Assembly (NCBI GenBank): GCA_033764335.1
Contig: JANRJC010000007.1
Coordinates: forward strand, 1-64,000
DNA length: 64,000 nt
Direction of reading: 5' to 3'
DNA from: JAGQVA01 sp033764335
GTDB taxonomy: Bacteria; Bacteroidota; Bacteroidia; J057
Of the stretch, positions 31,879 through 41,473 are shown one piece after another; position 1 is the stretch's first letter, and the number at the start of each line of letters is the position of its first letter. The position numbers and the translations under genes were made by a program. Under the pieces are notes generated by a model. The model was not told the origin of the DNA, made no database searches, and worked only from the letters and a program-made list of their open reading frames with translations.

Positions 31879-33363
31879 ATGAAACCCTCTCTCTTTCAGT
31901 TGACCCAAAAATCCGGCGGCCCGTCTGTGTTCGCCCCGGTAAAACAATGGCTGAAAACAGAGATCACCCTCCATAAACTCGACTCACCTTTTGGTTATAT
32001 TTTTCTTTCGATACTGGCCTGGCTGGTCGCTTTACTTATTGGAAGAAACAGTCCGGAGTTTTCGATTACCTTATTTGCAGTAGTAGTAATGATTCCGGTA
32101 TTGATGGGAACATTGTTTGAATTGCGGTTTGGTATATCGGTTTTGTTGATTACGGGCTTTTTCACGATGGAGGTAAAACGCCTTCTACCGGAAATCCAAC
32201 TGGATTTATTTCTCGACAGCACGCTGGTCATTATGTTATTTGGTTTGTTTTTGAAACAAACCCGACAGCAGGACTGGCGTTTTGCATGGAACCCGATAAG
32301 CGGGATTATTCTAGTATGGGTGGTTTACAGCGTATTTGAATTGACAAACCCCTGGGCACGTTCGGCGGTTGCCTGGTATTATTCGATGCGTAGCCTTACC
32401 GGGATAATGTTTTTGTTTTTTGTCGCCCTGTACGCTTTTCGGGAGATGAAATCTGTCCGATCGTTTGTGATTTTATGGATGTGTCTGGCCACATTGGGCG
32501 GGTTGTACGGCATCTGGCAGGAAGTATATGGTTTACAGGGGTTTGAATGGCGATGGTTGATGGAAGACTATAGTCGCTTTGAGGATTTTTTCACCCTCGG
32601 TCGCATCCGAAAATTTGCTTTTTTTTCCGACCCTGGCAGTTTCGGGATTATTATGGGATTGAGCAGTCTGGTTTGCCTGGGTTTGATATTCGGTTCGGGA
32701 GTTCCTAAGCGAAAAATTAGCCTTCTCGTCGTTGCGGCCCTCATTATGCTGGTGGGAATGTTTGCCTCCGGAACCCGCACAGCGTTTGTGATTTTACCTG
32801 CCGGATTTGCCTTTCTGGCTTTTCTTACCCTCGACAAACGCATATTTTTACTCGGAGGACTGGGTTTGGTTATTGTAATTATACTGGTATTTATCCCTTC
32901 AGACAATTACCACCTTACCCGCTTTCGCAGTACTTTTCACCCGACGGAAACCACTTCGTTTCAAACGCGGATGCAAAATCACGAGTTTATCCAGCCGTAT
33001 ATTCGATCCCGACCGATCGGTATCGGCTTGGGCAGCACGGGTATATGGGGACAAAAATTTTCGCCCGATACGATGTTGTCCCAGTTTCCCCCCGACAGCG
33101 GATACGTTCGTATCGCGGTAGAAACAGGTTGGATCGGGTTGTTTTTGTACTTGGGTTTGATTTTTACGATTCTGGCAGTAGGGGCAAAAAATTACTTTAG
33201 CATAAAAGACCCCCACCTCAAACGTTATCAAGGGGTATTTCTCGCCGCTGTTTTTGCATTAGCGCTGGCAAATTACCCTCAACAGGCACTCACGCAGTTG
33301 CCTTCCAGCATAATTTTTTATCTTCTTTCCGCAGCATTGGTCAAAATCCGCGATTTCGAGTAA
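31879..33363 (+). CDS. O-antigen ligase/polymerase family (Wzy/WaaL-like) membrane protein
   Basis: A 494-residue inner-membrane protein with about 12 helices. It shows FASGTRTAFVILPAGFAFLAFL, the hallmark SGTRTA motif of the O-antigen ligase/Wzy_C family, and a periplasmic loop (about 350-410) with TSFQTRMQNHEFIQPYI and PIGIGLGSTGIWG. The likely role is polymerising or ligating the surface polysaccharide repeat. It follows the small membrane protein by 13 bases and precedes the MpaB-like gene by 23 bases. Its base composition returns to that of the glycosyltransferase genes, which brackets the ATPase/nuclease pair as an insertion in this operon. Confidence 0.88.
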   Translation: MKPSLFQLTQKSGGPSVFAPVKQWLKTEITLHKLDSPFGYIFLSILAWLVALLIGRNSPEFSITLFAVVVMIPVLMGTLFELRFGISVLLITGFFTMEVKRLLPEIQLDLFLDSTLVIMLFGLFLKQTRQQDWRFAWNPISGIILVWVVYSVFELTNPWARSAVAWYYSMRSLTGIMFLFFVALYAFREMKSVRSFVILWMCLATLGGLYGIWQEVYGLQGFEWRWLMEDYSRFEDFFTLGRIRKFAFFSDPGSFGIIMGLSSLVCLGLIFGSGVPKRKISLLVVAALIMLVGMFASGTRTAFVILPAGFAFLAFLTLDKRIFLLGGLGLVIVIILVFIPSDNYHLTRFRSTFHPTETTSFQTRMQNHEFIQPYIRSRPIGIGLGSTGIWGQKFSPDTMLSQFPPDSGYVRIAVETGWIGLFLYLGLIFTILAVGAKNYFSIKDPHLKRYQGVFLAAVFALALANYPQQALTQLPSSIIFYLLSAALVKIRDFE

Positions 33364-33386
33364 TTTGAGACCGGAATACTGACATC

Positions 33387-34544
33387 ATGAAAGAATCGTT
33401 TTCCTACAAAGAACGCTGGACGGATGCCTGGCTGGATCAGGCGCGTTTCCGTTCGGACCCGGTTGCCGATGAAGTAATCGAAAAAATTGTTGCGGAATAT
33501 GGGACTCCAAAAGCAAAAGAAATATTTGACTTCCTGATCCGCGACATAGGCATACCTTACGGCCAATTGCCTTCTTTTACCCGAAGTTATTTTACGAGCA
33601 ACCACCTGCTCCCCGGCTGGACAGACCCGGAAAAAATCCGCTTGGCAGAAAAAGTATTCCTCGACCACGGGCCGAAGTTTCTGGTAATTCTTTACTACAA
33701 GTCTCTGCCTACCATTTATTCCTGCAAAAATGCTGCTCCCGTGCTGACGCAGACCGGAAGACTGGCCCCGGACAGAGAAGGCCTGGAAAAATTTACCCGC
33801 CGGATTGCCGAAACCGGGCAGTTTCTATTGGATGTGATGACCCCGGGAGGGCTTTCCGATGAGGGAAAAGGCGTTACAACGATTTTGAAAATCCGACTTA
33901 TCCATGCAGCTATCCGAAGTTTTACGCTTTCCGGTGAATGGGATACGAAAACATTGGGGAAACCGATCAACCAAGAAGATCTGGCGATGACGCTGATGAC
34001 TTTTTCAATCAGCCTGATAGATGCACTGCCAAAGTTTGGGTTGGCACTGACGGAAAAAGAATCGGAGGCGTTTTTCCATGCGTGGAAAGTTGCCGGGTAT
34101 CTCATGGGAATTGAGACTGCGTTGCTGCCCGACTCAGTGGAAGAGGGGCGTTATCTGCACGACAAAATTCTCACTCGACAGGCTGCGCCTTCCGAAGACG
34201 GGAAGTTGCTTGCACAGGCACTGATTTCTTTTGTAGAAAAAGTGGCTCCCGGAAAAGTACTGGATCCTGCCCCCCAAATCCTGATGCGGTACCTCATCGG
34301 CGACAAACTCGCCGATATGCTGGGCATAGAAACCCGCAAGGGTTGCTTAGGCTGGCTCCTACCTCGCAGTCTGAGTGCCTTGTTTAGTTATACCGAGCGC
34401 ATGGAAGACCGCCAGGAGCCGGTAGCGTGGATTATGGATCGTGTAGCTACCCATCTACTCGAAAAAATGGTGGATTATTTCGATAACTACAAAGGCCGGC
34501 ATTTTGAAATCGCACCCGATCTAAGGCAGCAGTGGGGGATATAA
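33387..34544 (+). CDS. MpaB/rubber-oxygenase-type (DUF2236) haem protein
   Basis: A 385-residue soluble alpha-helical protein. The central segment Arg170-LIHAAIRS (with His173) and the downstream GKPINQEDLAMTLMTFS are the conserved blocks of the ER-bound oxygenase MpaB/Lcp (rubber oxygenase) family, in which a His binds the haem b iron. Early residues (PYGQLPSFTRSYFTSNHLLPGWTDPEKIRLAE) also match. Family members cleave or oxidise prenyl or polyisoprenoid compounds. Placed after the O-antigen ligase with 23 bases between, it may modify or clear polyprenyl lipid carriers, which is speculation. There is no signal peptide. Confidence 0.78.
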   Translation: MKESFSYKERWTDAWLDQARFRSDPVADEVIEKIVAEYGTPKAKEIFDFLIRDIGIPYGQLPSFTRSYFTSNHLLPGWTDPEKIRLAEKVFLDHGPKFLVILYYKSLPTIYSCKNAAPVLTQTGRLAPDREGLEKFTRRIAETGQFLLDVMTPGGLSDEGKGVTTILKIRLIHAAIRSFTLSGEWDTKTLGKPINQEDLAMTLMTFSISLIDALPKFGLALTEKESEAFFHAWKVAGYLMGIETALLPDSVEEGRYLHDKILTRQAAPSEDGKLLAQALISFVEKVAPGKVLDPAPQILMRYLIGDKLADMLGIETRKGCLGWLLPRSLSALFSYTERMEDRQEPVAWIMDRVATHLLEKMVDYFDNYKGRHFEIAPDLRQQWGI

Positions 34545-34620
34545 AACCGAATGATCATACAGGAATTAGATATATCGGCACAATACTCGACAAACTTAAA
34601 TCCGTGATATAGAATTTGTG

Positions 34621-34628
34621 TACGTTTG
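34621..34628 (+). promoter_or_regulatory. Candidate -7 box TACGTTTG upstream of TonB receptor 1
   Basis: TACGTTTG at 34621-34628 matches TAnnTTTG in the intergenic region between the MpaB-like gene and the TonB receptor (start 34775). No convincing -33 element lies 19-21 bases upstream, so the call is weak. Confidence 0.25.
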
Positions 34629-34774
34629 TAGGGTTTTTCCTTCACTTGATAGAAAATGCAGGTAAAAAGAATGACACAGGGCTAACAAAGTGCCTCCAAT
34701 GTCGTTTTTAGGATGGGATAAAATTGCTGCAACAACCAACAATTCTTCCTTAATTTCACCTAGAATAACTAACA

Positions 34775-37120
34775 ATGAAATACATTTTCCCAGGAATCTT
34801 CCTGTTTTTTCTCCCGATAACCCTTTTTGCACAAACCTCTTTTACGATCAGTGGTTACGTAAAAATCGCCGAGTCCGGCGAAACGCTTATCGGTGCTACG
34901 GTTGCCGCGCCTGAACTTCAAAAAGGCACTTATACCAACGAATACGGTTTTTATTCGCTTACGCTTCCGGCTTCGAATGACTCAGTTTCGATCCGCTATG
35001 TATTTGCCGGATATGCCAGCCAAAACAGACGTATCCTACTCAATGCCGACCAACGGATAGACATTGGGCTGGAGGTAAAAAGTCTGGACGAAGTATTAAT
35101 TGAAGCGGAAAGTTTTCAGGAGCAACTGAACTCTACCGAAATGAGCATCAGCCGCATCAGCATGGCCGAAGCCAAAGTATTACCTGCACTTTTTGGGGAA
35201 GTGGATATTATCAAAACGCTTCAGCTAAAGCCCGGGGTTTCTTCCGGAAGTGAAGGCAGCTCGGGTATTTATGTACGAGGCGGTGGGCCGGATCAGAACC
35301 TGATCCTCCTCGACAATACCGTTTTGTACAACCCTTCGCACCTTTTTGGTTTTTTTAGCACTTTCAACTCCGACGCGGTAAAGGATGTCAAACTCTACAA
35401 AGGAGGGTTCCCGGCCCAGTACGGAGGGAGGCTTTCTTCGGTCATTGATGTGAAAATGAATGATGGAAATAAAAAAGAGTTTTCCGGTGCAGGAGGACTT
35501 GGACTGATTGCATCCCGGCTTACACTGGAGGGGCCGATCGTAAAAGACAAAGCGTCTTTTATGATTTCGGGGCGGCGCACCTATGTGGATGTTTTTACCC
35601 GGCTTATCAACGAATCTCAACAGGATAATCCGGAATTTAACAATATTCCCGACTATTTTTTCTATGACTTCAACGCCAAACTCAACTACGAAATCAGCGA
35701 CAAAGATCAGTTGTTTCTAAGTGGCTATTTTGGGCGGGACCGGTTTAAATTTGACGACGGCGACTTCGACTTTAATTTTGATTGGGGAAACAGCAATACG
35801 ACCCTGCGGTGGAATCATATATTTACGCCCCGGTTATTTCTCAATACCTCTGCCAGCTATTCCGACTACGAATACATGATCAGCAATGAGTTTGACATTT
35901 TTTCCTTCGAACTCTCCTCTCGTATTACCGACGGAAGCCTGAGCACAGATTTCACCTGGCTTCCCTCCGACAAACATGCCGTGAAATTTGGAGCCAAAGG
36001 CATCTATCATCGGTTTATTGTAGGCAGACTGGATGCAGGTGCAGCCGACAGCAGCTTTCAGTTTAACGCCGGGAATAATTATTATGGAACGGAAATGGCG
36101 GCCTATATTTCCGATGATTTTGAGGTAAATAAAAAACTAACCATCAATACCGGATTCCGGATTTCCGGATTTGCCAGCGACAGTAGTTTTTATTACGGAC
36201 TGGAACCTCGGGCGGCAATAAAGTACAGCCTTTCTGATAAAGTATCGTTAAAAGCCAGTTATGCCCGCATGATGCAATACCTGCACCTGGTTTCGAGCAG
36301 CGGCGCTTCTTTGCCCACCGATATCTGGTATCCGTCCAACAGCCGGGTAAAACCCCAAAGTTCAGATCAAATTGCCGCAGGCATTACGATTCAACTGGGT
36401 GAACAATGGCTGCTGAGCAACGAAGTTTACTATAAATGGCTGCACAATCAGATTGATTTCCGCGACGCGGCCAATCTGTTTGTCAATGACAATTTGGACC
36501 GCGAATTTGTTTTCGGAAAAGGTTGGGGCTACGGAAATGAATTTTACCTCGAAAAGAAAAGCGGCAAACTCACCGGCTGGATCGGTTATACCCTTTCCTG
36601 GGCCTGGCGACAGTTTGACGGCGTGGATGAAAGCGGTGAAGTTATTGCCGAAGACATTATTAATAAGGGACAACCCTTTCACCCGCGCAATGACAAACGC
36701 CACGATGTGGTGGTCGTAGCAATCTATCAATTAAACAAACGCTGGAGCTTCAGCTCCGCCTGGGAATTTCGTACCGGTAATGCGACCACACTTGCCGTTG
36801 GCCGCTACTTCTCCTTTGGCCCGGACTTCTTTAACGGAAACTTCAACGATCCCAATATTGTCCCGGTTTATGTGGACCGAAACAGTTTCCGGATGCCGGC
36901 CTATCACAAGCTGGATGTGGGAGTTGTGCTGAAGTTTTTCCCGAAATGGGGCGAGTCAGACCTTACCTTCAGCGTCTATAATGCCTACAACCGCCGAAAT
37001 CCTTACTTTATCTATCCCGACAATGTTCGGGATGATAACGGAACCATTATCGGTCAGCAGGCCAAACAAGTAGCTTTATTTCCCGCCATTCCTTCCATCA
37101 CCTACAACTTTAAATTTTAA
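34775..37120 (+). CDS. TonB-dependent outer-membrane receptor (carboxypeptidase-regulatory domain, plug and barrel)
   Basis: A 781-residue receptor. Signal peptide MKYIFPGIFLFFLPITLFAQ. Residues about 23-105 are a CarboxypepD_reg-like domain (GYVKIAESGETLIGATVAA). The plug is about 115-225 with FGEVDIIKTLQLKPGVSSG, SGIYVRGGGPDQNLILLD, LYKGGFPAQYGGRLSSVIDV. The barrel follows to the end, with terminal FPAIPSITYNFKF typical for export-competent outer-membrane proteins. It imports a ligand of unknown type powered by TonB. Followed after 6 bases by a DUF4249 lipoprotein, a pairing common in Bacteroidota in which the lipoprotein may assist the receptor at the surface. Confidence 0.93.
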   Translation: MKYIFPGIFLFFLPITLFAQTSFTISGYVKIAESGETLIGATVAAPELQKGTYTNEYGFYSLTLPASNDSVSIRYVFAGYASQNRRILLNADQRIDIGLEVKSLDEVLIEAESFQEQLNSTEMSISRISMAEAKVLPALFGEVDIIKTLQLKPGVSSGSEGSSGIYVRGGGPDQNLILLDNTVLYNPSHLFGFFSTFNSDAVKDVKLYKGGFPAQYGGRLSSVIDVKMNDGNKKEFSGAGGLGLIASRLTLEGPIVKDKASFMISGRRTYVDVFTRLINESQQDNPEFNNIPDYFFYDFNAKLNYEISDKDQLFLSGYFGRDRFKFDDGDFDFNFDWGNSNTTLRWNHIFTPRLFLNTSASYSDYEYMISNEFDIFSFELSSRITDGSLSTDFTWLPSDKHAVKFGAKGIYHRFIVGRLDAGAADSSFQFNAGNNYYGTEMAAYISDDFEVNKKLTINTGFRISGFASDSSFYYGLEPRAAIKYSLSDKVSLKASYARMMQYLHLVSSSGASLPTDIWYPSNSRVKPQSSDQIAAGITIQLGEQWLLSNEVYYKWLHNQIDFRDAANLFVNDNLDREFVFGKGWGYGNEFYLEKKSGKLTGWIGYTLSWAWRQFDGVDESGEVIAEDIINKGQPFHPRNDKRHDVVVVAIYQLNKRWSFSSAWEFRTGNATTLAVGRYFSFGPDFFNGNFNDPNIVPVYVDRNSFRMPAYHKLDVGVVLKFFPKWGESDLTFSVYNAYNRRNPYFIYPDNVRDDNGTIIGQQAKQVALFPAIPSITYNFKF

Positions 37121-37126
37121 TCCACC

Positions 37127-37969
37127 ATGCGTAAGCTGATTATATATACCCTGATTATTCTTTCTGCCGCCGCGGTTTCCTGCGACATGCAAAAAGAAGT
37201 AGATTTAAAACTCCCTGAATACGAATCCCAAATGGCTGTGGAATGTTACCTGCAACCGGGGCAGCCTTATATTCTTTCCCTGATTGAAAGCGTGCCGTAC
37301 TACGACAATATCCGGATCAAATACGTAACTGATGCTACGGTCACCATCACCCACAATGGTAAAACCATTACACTGATTCGTTTTGGGGTGCCGATACCCG
37401 ATAGCCTCAACGAGCTGGGGGTGTTGCGCCCGATTATCGGCGATACGATTTATACCTATGTGGCTTTTGATGTGGTGCCGGAGGATTATTTTCAGGATTT
37501 TGACCTGGAAATTACCCGTGCTAATGGGGATAAACTTTATGCTACAACCCAGATTTTACCGGCGGTAAAAATTGACACAATGGAGTACAAATTTAATGAC
37601 GATAATAAAGCCTTTGTACTGACCAAATTTCAGGACGACCCCGATCGCGCCAATTTTTACCGCGTGGTACTTCAAAAACAAAACCTGAATGACAATCCGG
37701 ATCAGGACTTTTTTGTGGACGATGACATCACCAATGGTGAGGAGTTTAATTTCGGAACGGCCTTCGAATATGCAAAAGGCGATACCCTGATTCGCACTGT
37801 TTATCACATTACGGAGGACTATTATCGTTATCTGGAGACCACTTCCGCAGCCACAGATGCCAACTACAATCCATTCGGTCAACCGGCCACGGTCAAATCC
37901 AATGTTTCCGGCGGACTGGGAATATTTACCGGAATAACCTTTGACCGGCGGTGGTTAATCATTGAATAG
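37127..37969 (+). CDS. DUF4249 lipoprotein (partner of TonB receptor 1)
   Basis: A 280-residue exported protein. The signal MRKLIIYTLIILSAAAVSC has a lipobox and Cys19. The mature part starts EVDLKLPEYESQMAVECYLQPGQPYILSLIESVPYYD, the characteristic DUF4249 opening (YLQPGxPxxLxLxxSVP) and continues with a beta-rich sequence (VTITHNGKTITLIRF, NFYRVVLQKQ, ISNVSGGLGIFTG-like end). The role is probably receptor-associated and surface-exposed, by analogy with SusD-like partners, but no direct function is known. The stop lies 3 bases before the convergent DUF4249 gene on the other strand, so two DUF4249 genes meet tail to tail. Confidence 0.88.
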   Translation: MRKLIIYTLIILSAAAVSCDMQKEVDLKLPEYESQMAVECYLQPGQPYILSLIESVPYYDNIRIKYVTDATVTITHNGKTITLIRFGVPIPDSLNELGVLRPIIGDTIYTYVAFDVVPEDYFQDFDLEITRANGDKLYATTQILPAVKIDTMEYKFNDDNKAFVLTKFQDDPDRANFYRVVLQKQNLNDNPDQDFFVDDDITNGEEFNFGTAFEYAKGDTLIRTVYHITEDYYRYLETTSAATDANYNPFGQPATVKSNVSGGLGIFTGITFDRRWLIIE

Positions 37970-37972
37970 ATA

Positions 37973-38956
37973 CTAAAACTCAAATACCGCCTCATTAAAC
38001 CCTGCGAGTACCCCAAAACCGCCCTCGACATTGCTGTAAACGACGATGGCTTCGGTAGGAATAATGCCAAAGTCATCAACGTCCCGGTTCTGTAATTGAA
38101 GGTCAAATTTGTTTTTAAAGCGATAGTAATCTTCGTTTACGGAAATTGCTTTGACGTATATTTTTTGGATAGTCAGGGCCTTGCGCTCCGAAAGCAGGGT
38201 GTAGTTGTCGGGGAGTTCTGTCACCAAATCCAAGGTTTTGATCGTCCCGTCAAAACCTTCATCGGTAAACGGTTTTTCATCTCCGTAATAACCTCCTTCG
38301 GGGTCGCGATAGGTGTTGTTTCGGGTATAAAGAGGCGAAAAAAAAGGCTGCCCGGGAAAATTGGGCGATTCATAGTCAATGGCTACTTCGAAGTCGTAAA
38401 AGTTTTTTTGTCCCGCAGGGTCGTCTATTTTTACCTTTACCATTGACTGTCCATAAGCATAGACTTGGCCGTCAAAATCGGTGTATAAGGAGAGATATAC
38501 ATCCTGATCAATTTTTGCATCGGTAACTTTTGGGGTAGGCGGGATCGTCGTGGATGCTGTTGCTGTTCCATATTTATCGTGAGAAACCCTTACGGTATAG
38601 GATTTTCCGGATTCGGCTTTTATCGTTTCGGAGTAATACTTGCCCAGCTTAACGGTTTTCTGGGTAAAAAAAGAGTCCACAATTGTCGTATCGCGATAGG
38701 AAAGGGTATCCCTGATTATGTCTCCTTCCAGAAGTAAGACCGTTGCATTGGGGACGAGTATGTCATTGACTTCCACTTTTTCGACGATACTATAACTGCG
38801 GGTTACATAGATTTCGATGGGCTTACCGGCCTTTAGATAGCCATTAATCACTAGTTTAGGGGTGTGCTCCGGCAGCGGAATTTCAAGGTCTCGTTCACAG
38901 GAAAGTACCGCAATGGCAACTGCCAGCAGCAGGGATATATATTTAATTTTGTTCAT
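37973..38956 (-). CDS. DUF4249 lipoprotein (partner of TonB receptor 2)
   Basis: A 327-residue lipoprotein; MNKIKYISLLLAVAIAVLSC gives Cys20. It continues EIPLPEHTPKLVINGYLKAGKPIEIYVTRSYSIVEK, the same opening block as its convergent neighbour (VxGYLxxGxPxxxxVTxSxS). Both share the C-terminal NVxGGxGVxAGF-like end. It is 23 bases downstream of TonB receptor 2, in the same orientation, and thus its partner. The two DUF4249 genes meet end to end but differ greatly in sequence, so they are not a recent duplication. Confidence 0.88.
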   Translation of the reverse strand: MNKIKYISLLLAVAIAVLSCERDLEIPLPEHTPKLVINGYLKAGKPIEIYVTRSYSIVEKVEVNDILVPNATVLLLEGDIIRDTLSYRDTTIVDSFFTQKTVKLGKYYSETIKAESGKSYTVRVSHDKYGTATASTTIPPTPKVTDAKIDQDVYLSLYTDFDGQVYAYGQSMVKVKIDDPAGQKNFYDFEVAIDYESPNFPGQPFFSPLYTRNNTYRDPEGGYYGDEKPFTDEGFDGTIKTLDLVTELPDNYTLLSERKALTIQKIYVKAISVNEDYYRFKNKFDLQLQNRDVDDFGIIPTEAIVVYSNVEGGFGVLAGFNEAVFEF

Positions 38957-38979
38957 TTTTTTATTGTTAAAACTGCTAA

Positions 38980-41448
38980 TCAGAATTTGAAGCTATAACT
39001 CACGGAAGGGATGACAGGGAATAAGGAAAGTTTTTTCAGTTTGGGGGTATAGGTCTGGGTATTGGAGTCGTAGTCGTTGCGGATGTAATAAGCGAAGGGA
39101 TTCAGCCGGTTATAGGCATTGTAAATCCCGAAATTCCACGTTCTCTCTCCCCATTTGGTTTTTTTGGTGAGGTTTACACCCAGGTCAAGGCGATGGTAAG
39201 GTTCCATGCGGAAACCGTTTCGCCCGTTTTCATACAGTCTTGCGGAAAAATCGCCCCATAAGGCACTGGAAATGCTAATAGGTTCAAAGCTGCCGGTATT
39301 GTTATTGCCCCAAAAATCCCAATTCTCCAGCGTTGCGTAGTTTCCGCTGGGCAGGGTAATGGCATTTCCTGTACCAAATACCCATGTACCCGCTACACTG
39401 ATTCTTTCGTTGAAGGCATGGCTTACAACGACACTGAGATCGTGCCGACGGTCATAACGGTCGGGAAATTTCAGCCCTCCGTTGAGTTCGTCAAATTGCC
39501 GGAAATTCCAGGAGAGGGTATAGCCAATCCAGCCGGTAGTTTTTCCTTTCTTTTTCTGCACCAGCAATTCTGCGCCGTAGGCTTCTCCCTGCCCCCCGGT
39601 TTCGACGATGTTTTCCCAGGTACCTTCATTTATTCCCCCAAGGAAAAAATTGGTTCCCTCTTTAAAGGCGATGAGGCCTTCCATTTTTTTGTAGTAGCCT
39701 TCCACGCTGACTTCAAACTGATCCTCCCACAAAGAAGTGGCAAGTCCTCCTGCGGCCTGCCAGGAGCTTTGCGAGGGCACTTTGTCCGTCGCAGGTACCC
39801 ACAGGTCAATGGGCAGCCCGACGGTCGAATTGGTGAGTAAATGGATAAATTGGGTCATCTGCACGTATGAACCTTTGAAGGACATTTTATCGGTCAGTTG
39901 CAACCGGAAAGAGGCGCGGGGCTGAATCGAAAACAGAGACTGTTCACTGACCTGGTAATTGACTGCGTGCACGCCTATATTGGCACTGAACCGGCGCCCG
40001 ATCTGGAAATTGTCTTCGATGTATAACGATGTTTCTATTGTATTGTGAATTTTGGTTTTGAGGGTCGTATCTATTTGTGTGCTGCCGGAGTTTTCGCGGT
40101 AGCCCAGCGATCCGGGGGTGAATTTGTGGAAAGTGGAATTTATGCCAAACTTAATGTCATGGGATGGAACGGGATAAAAATCAAAATCCAGTTTGGCTGC
40201 CCAGTCGCGGATTCCGGAAATGTATTCAAAAAAACTGCTGGAAGAACGAAGGGTATCGTTTTGCATAAATTCGCTTTTTTCATCGTAGCGGATACCTAAT
40301 TCATATTTAGAATAGGTTGCTGTGAGGTTGCTAAACAGCCGGGGACTCCAGATATGGTTCCAGCGCAGGGCTGCGAGGTCATTTCCCCAGCCGATCCGGT
40401 TTTTAAATTCATTGCTGCTATAATTGGCGTCGCCTTTTTTGCCAGCTATGTATTTTTCCTTCAGGTCGAGGTTGTCATCGCCCAGGTAAAAACTCAGGTA
40501 TAAGCGGTCTTTGTCGGAAAAAGTATGATTGACTTTGGCGTTGAAGTCGTGGAAATAATAGCCAAAAGATGTATTTCCTTTGGAAACAGCCTTGGAGATC
40601 GGGCGTGAAAACAGGTCGAAATAAGTTCTTCGACCCGACACAATAAACGATGTTTTTCCTTTAATAATCGGGCCTTGAAAGGACAATTTGGAAGAAATAA
40701 GCCCAATGCTGCCCTCTCCTTCAAATTTATTGATATTGCCTTCTTTCATGCGTATATCGAGCACAGAAGAAAGCCTTCCGCCGTACCGGGCAGGAAATCC
40801 GCCTTTGACGAGTTTTACACTGCTGAGTGCGTCGGCATTAAATACGGAGAAAAAACCACCCAGATGGCTGACATAATAAAGCGGCACGCCGTCGAGAAGA
40901 ATGAGATTTTGATCCGGCCCGCCGCCGCGCACATACATTCCGGTAGTGCCTTCACTTCCCGACTTCACGCCCGGCATTAGCTGGATGGCTTTTATGACGT
41001 CCACCTCGCCCAGAAGTGCCGGAAGTTTTCGTATCTGCTGAATAGGCACATCAATGGTGCTCATTTCGGTTTTTTGCTCGATACGTTCCTCTTCTTCTGC
41101 GACAATTTCAACTTCCTCCAACGCGAAAATCCCCAGTGAAAGCGTGATTGTCGTATCCTGGTTAAGGACAAAACGGGTCTGAAAAGGTTTATAGCCGGAA
41201 AAAGAGGATACCAGTTCTACCGGCCCGGATTTGAGGGTAAGACTGAAAAATCCATAATCATTGGTAATGGAACCTTGTTTGGTCAGATTGTCATAGACCG
41301 TAGCCGTAATGAGTTTTTCTCCGGTTTCGGCATCAGTGACATACCCACTGATGGTAAACCGCTGGGGATTCTGAGCGGCTATTCGTTGGGAAAAAGTCAA
41401 AAAAGTACATGCCAGAATCAGGCATAAGAAATGCTGCGTTTGTTTCAT
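38980..41448 (-). CDS. TonB-dependent outer-membrane receptor 2
   Basis: An 822-residue receptor. I chose the ATG at 41448 because it starts a signal peptide (MKQTQHFLCLILACTFLTFSQRIAAQ); in-frame starts further upstream run into the anti-sigma gene and add no signal. Then a carboxypeptidase-regulatory-like domain (SGYVTDAETGEKLITATVYD), a plug with LLGEVDVIKAIQLMPGVKSG, TGMYVRGGGPDQNLILLDG and VKGGFPARYGGRLSSVLDIRM, and a barrel ending FPVIPSVSYSFKF. Closely similar in architecture to receptor 1 at 34775 (same plug block GGxDQNLILLD...), so the two are paralogues on opposite strands. Downstream of the sigma/anti-sigma pair, so it may be regulated by it. Confidence 0.93.
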   Translation of the reverse strand: MKQTQHFLCLILACTFLTFSQRIAAQNPQRFTISGYVTDAETGEKLITATVYDNLTKQGSITNDYGFFSLTLKSGPVELVSSFSGYKPFQTRFVLNQDTTITLSLGIFALEEVEIVAEEEERIEQKTEMSTIDVPIQQIRKLPALLGEVDVIKAIQLMPGVKSGSEGTTGMYVRGGGPDQNLILLDGVPLYYVSHLGGFFSVFNADALSSVKLVKGGFPARYGGRLSSVLDIRMKEGNINKFEGEGSIGLISSKLSFQGPIIKGKTSFIVSGRRTYFDLFSRPISKAVSKGNTSFGYYFHDFNAKVNHTFSDKDRLYLSFYLGDDNLDLKEKYIAGKKGDANYSSNEFKNRIGWGNDLAALRWNHIWSPRLFSNLTATYSKYELGIRYDEKSEFMQNDTLRSSSSFFEYISGIRDWAAKLDFDFYPVPSHDIKFGINSTFHKFTPGSLGYRENSGSTQIDTTLKTKIHNTIETSLYIEDNFQIGRRFSANIGVHAVNYQVSEQSLFSIQPRASFRLQLTDKMSFKGSYVQMTQFIHLLTNSTVGLPIDLWVPATDKVPSQSSWQAAGGLATSLWEDQFEVSVEGYYKKMEGLIAFKEGTNFFLGGINEGTWENIVETGGQGEAYGAELLVQKKKGKTTGWIGYTLSWNFRQFDELNGGLKFPDRYDRRHDLSVVVSHAFNERISVAGTWVFGTGNAITLPSGNYATLENWDFWGNNNTGSFEPISISSALWGDFSARLYENGRNGFRMEPYHRLDLGVNLTKKTKWGERTWNFGIYNAYNRLNPFAYYIRNDYDSNTQTYTPKLKKLSLFPVIPSVSYSFKF

Positions 41449-41473
41449 AAAAGAGTATTTTATAAGATCAGGT

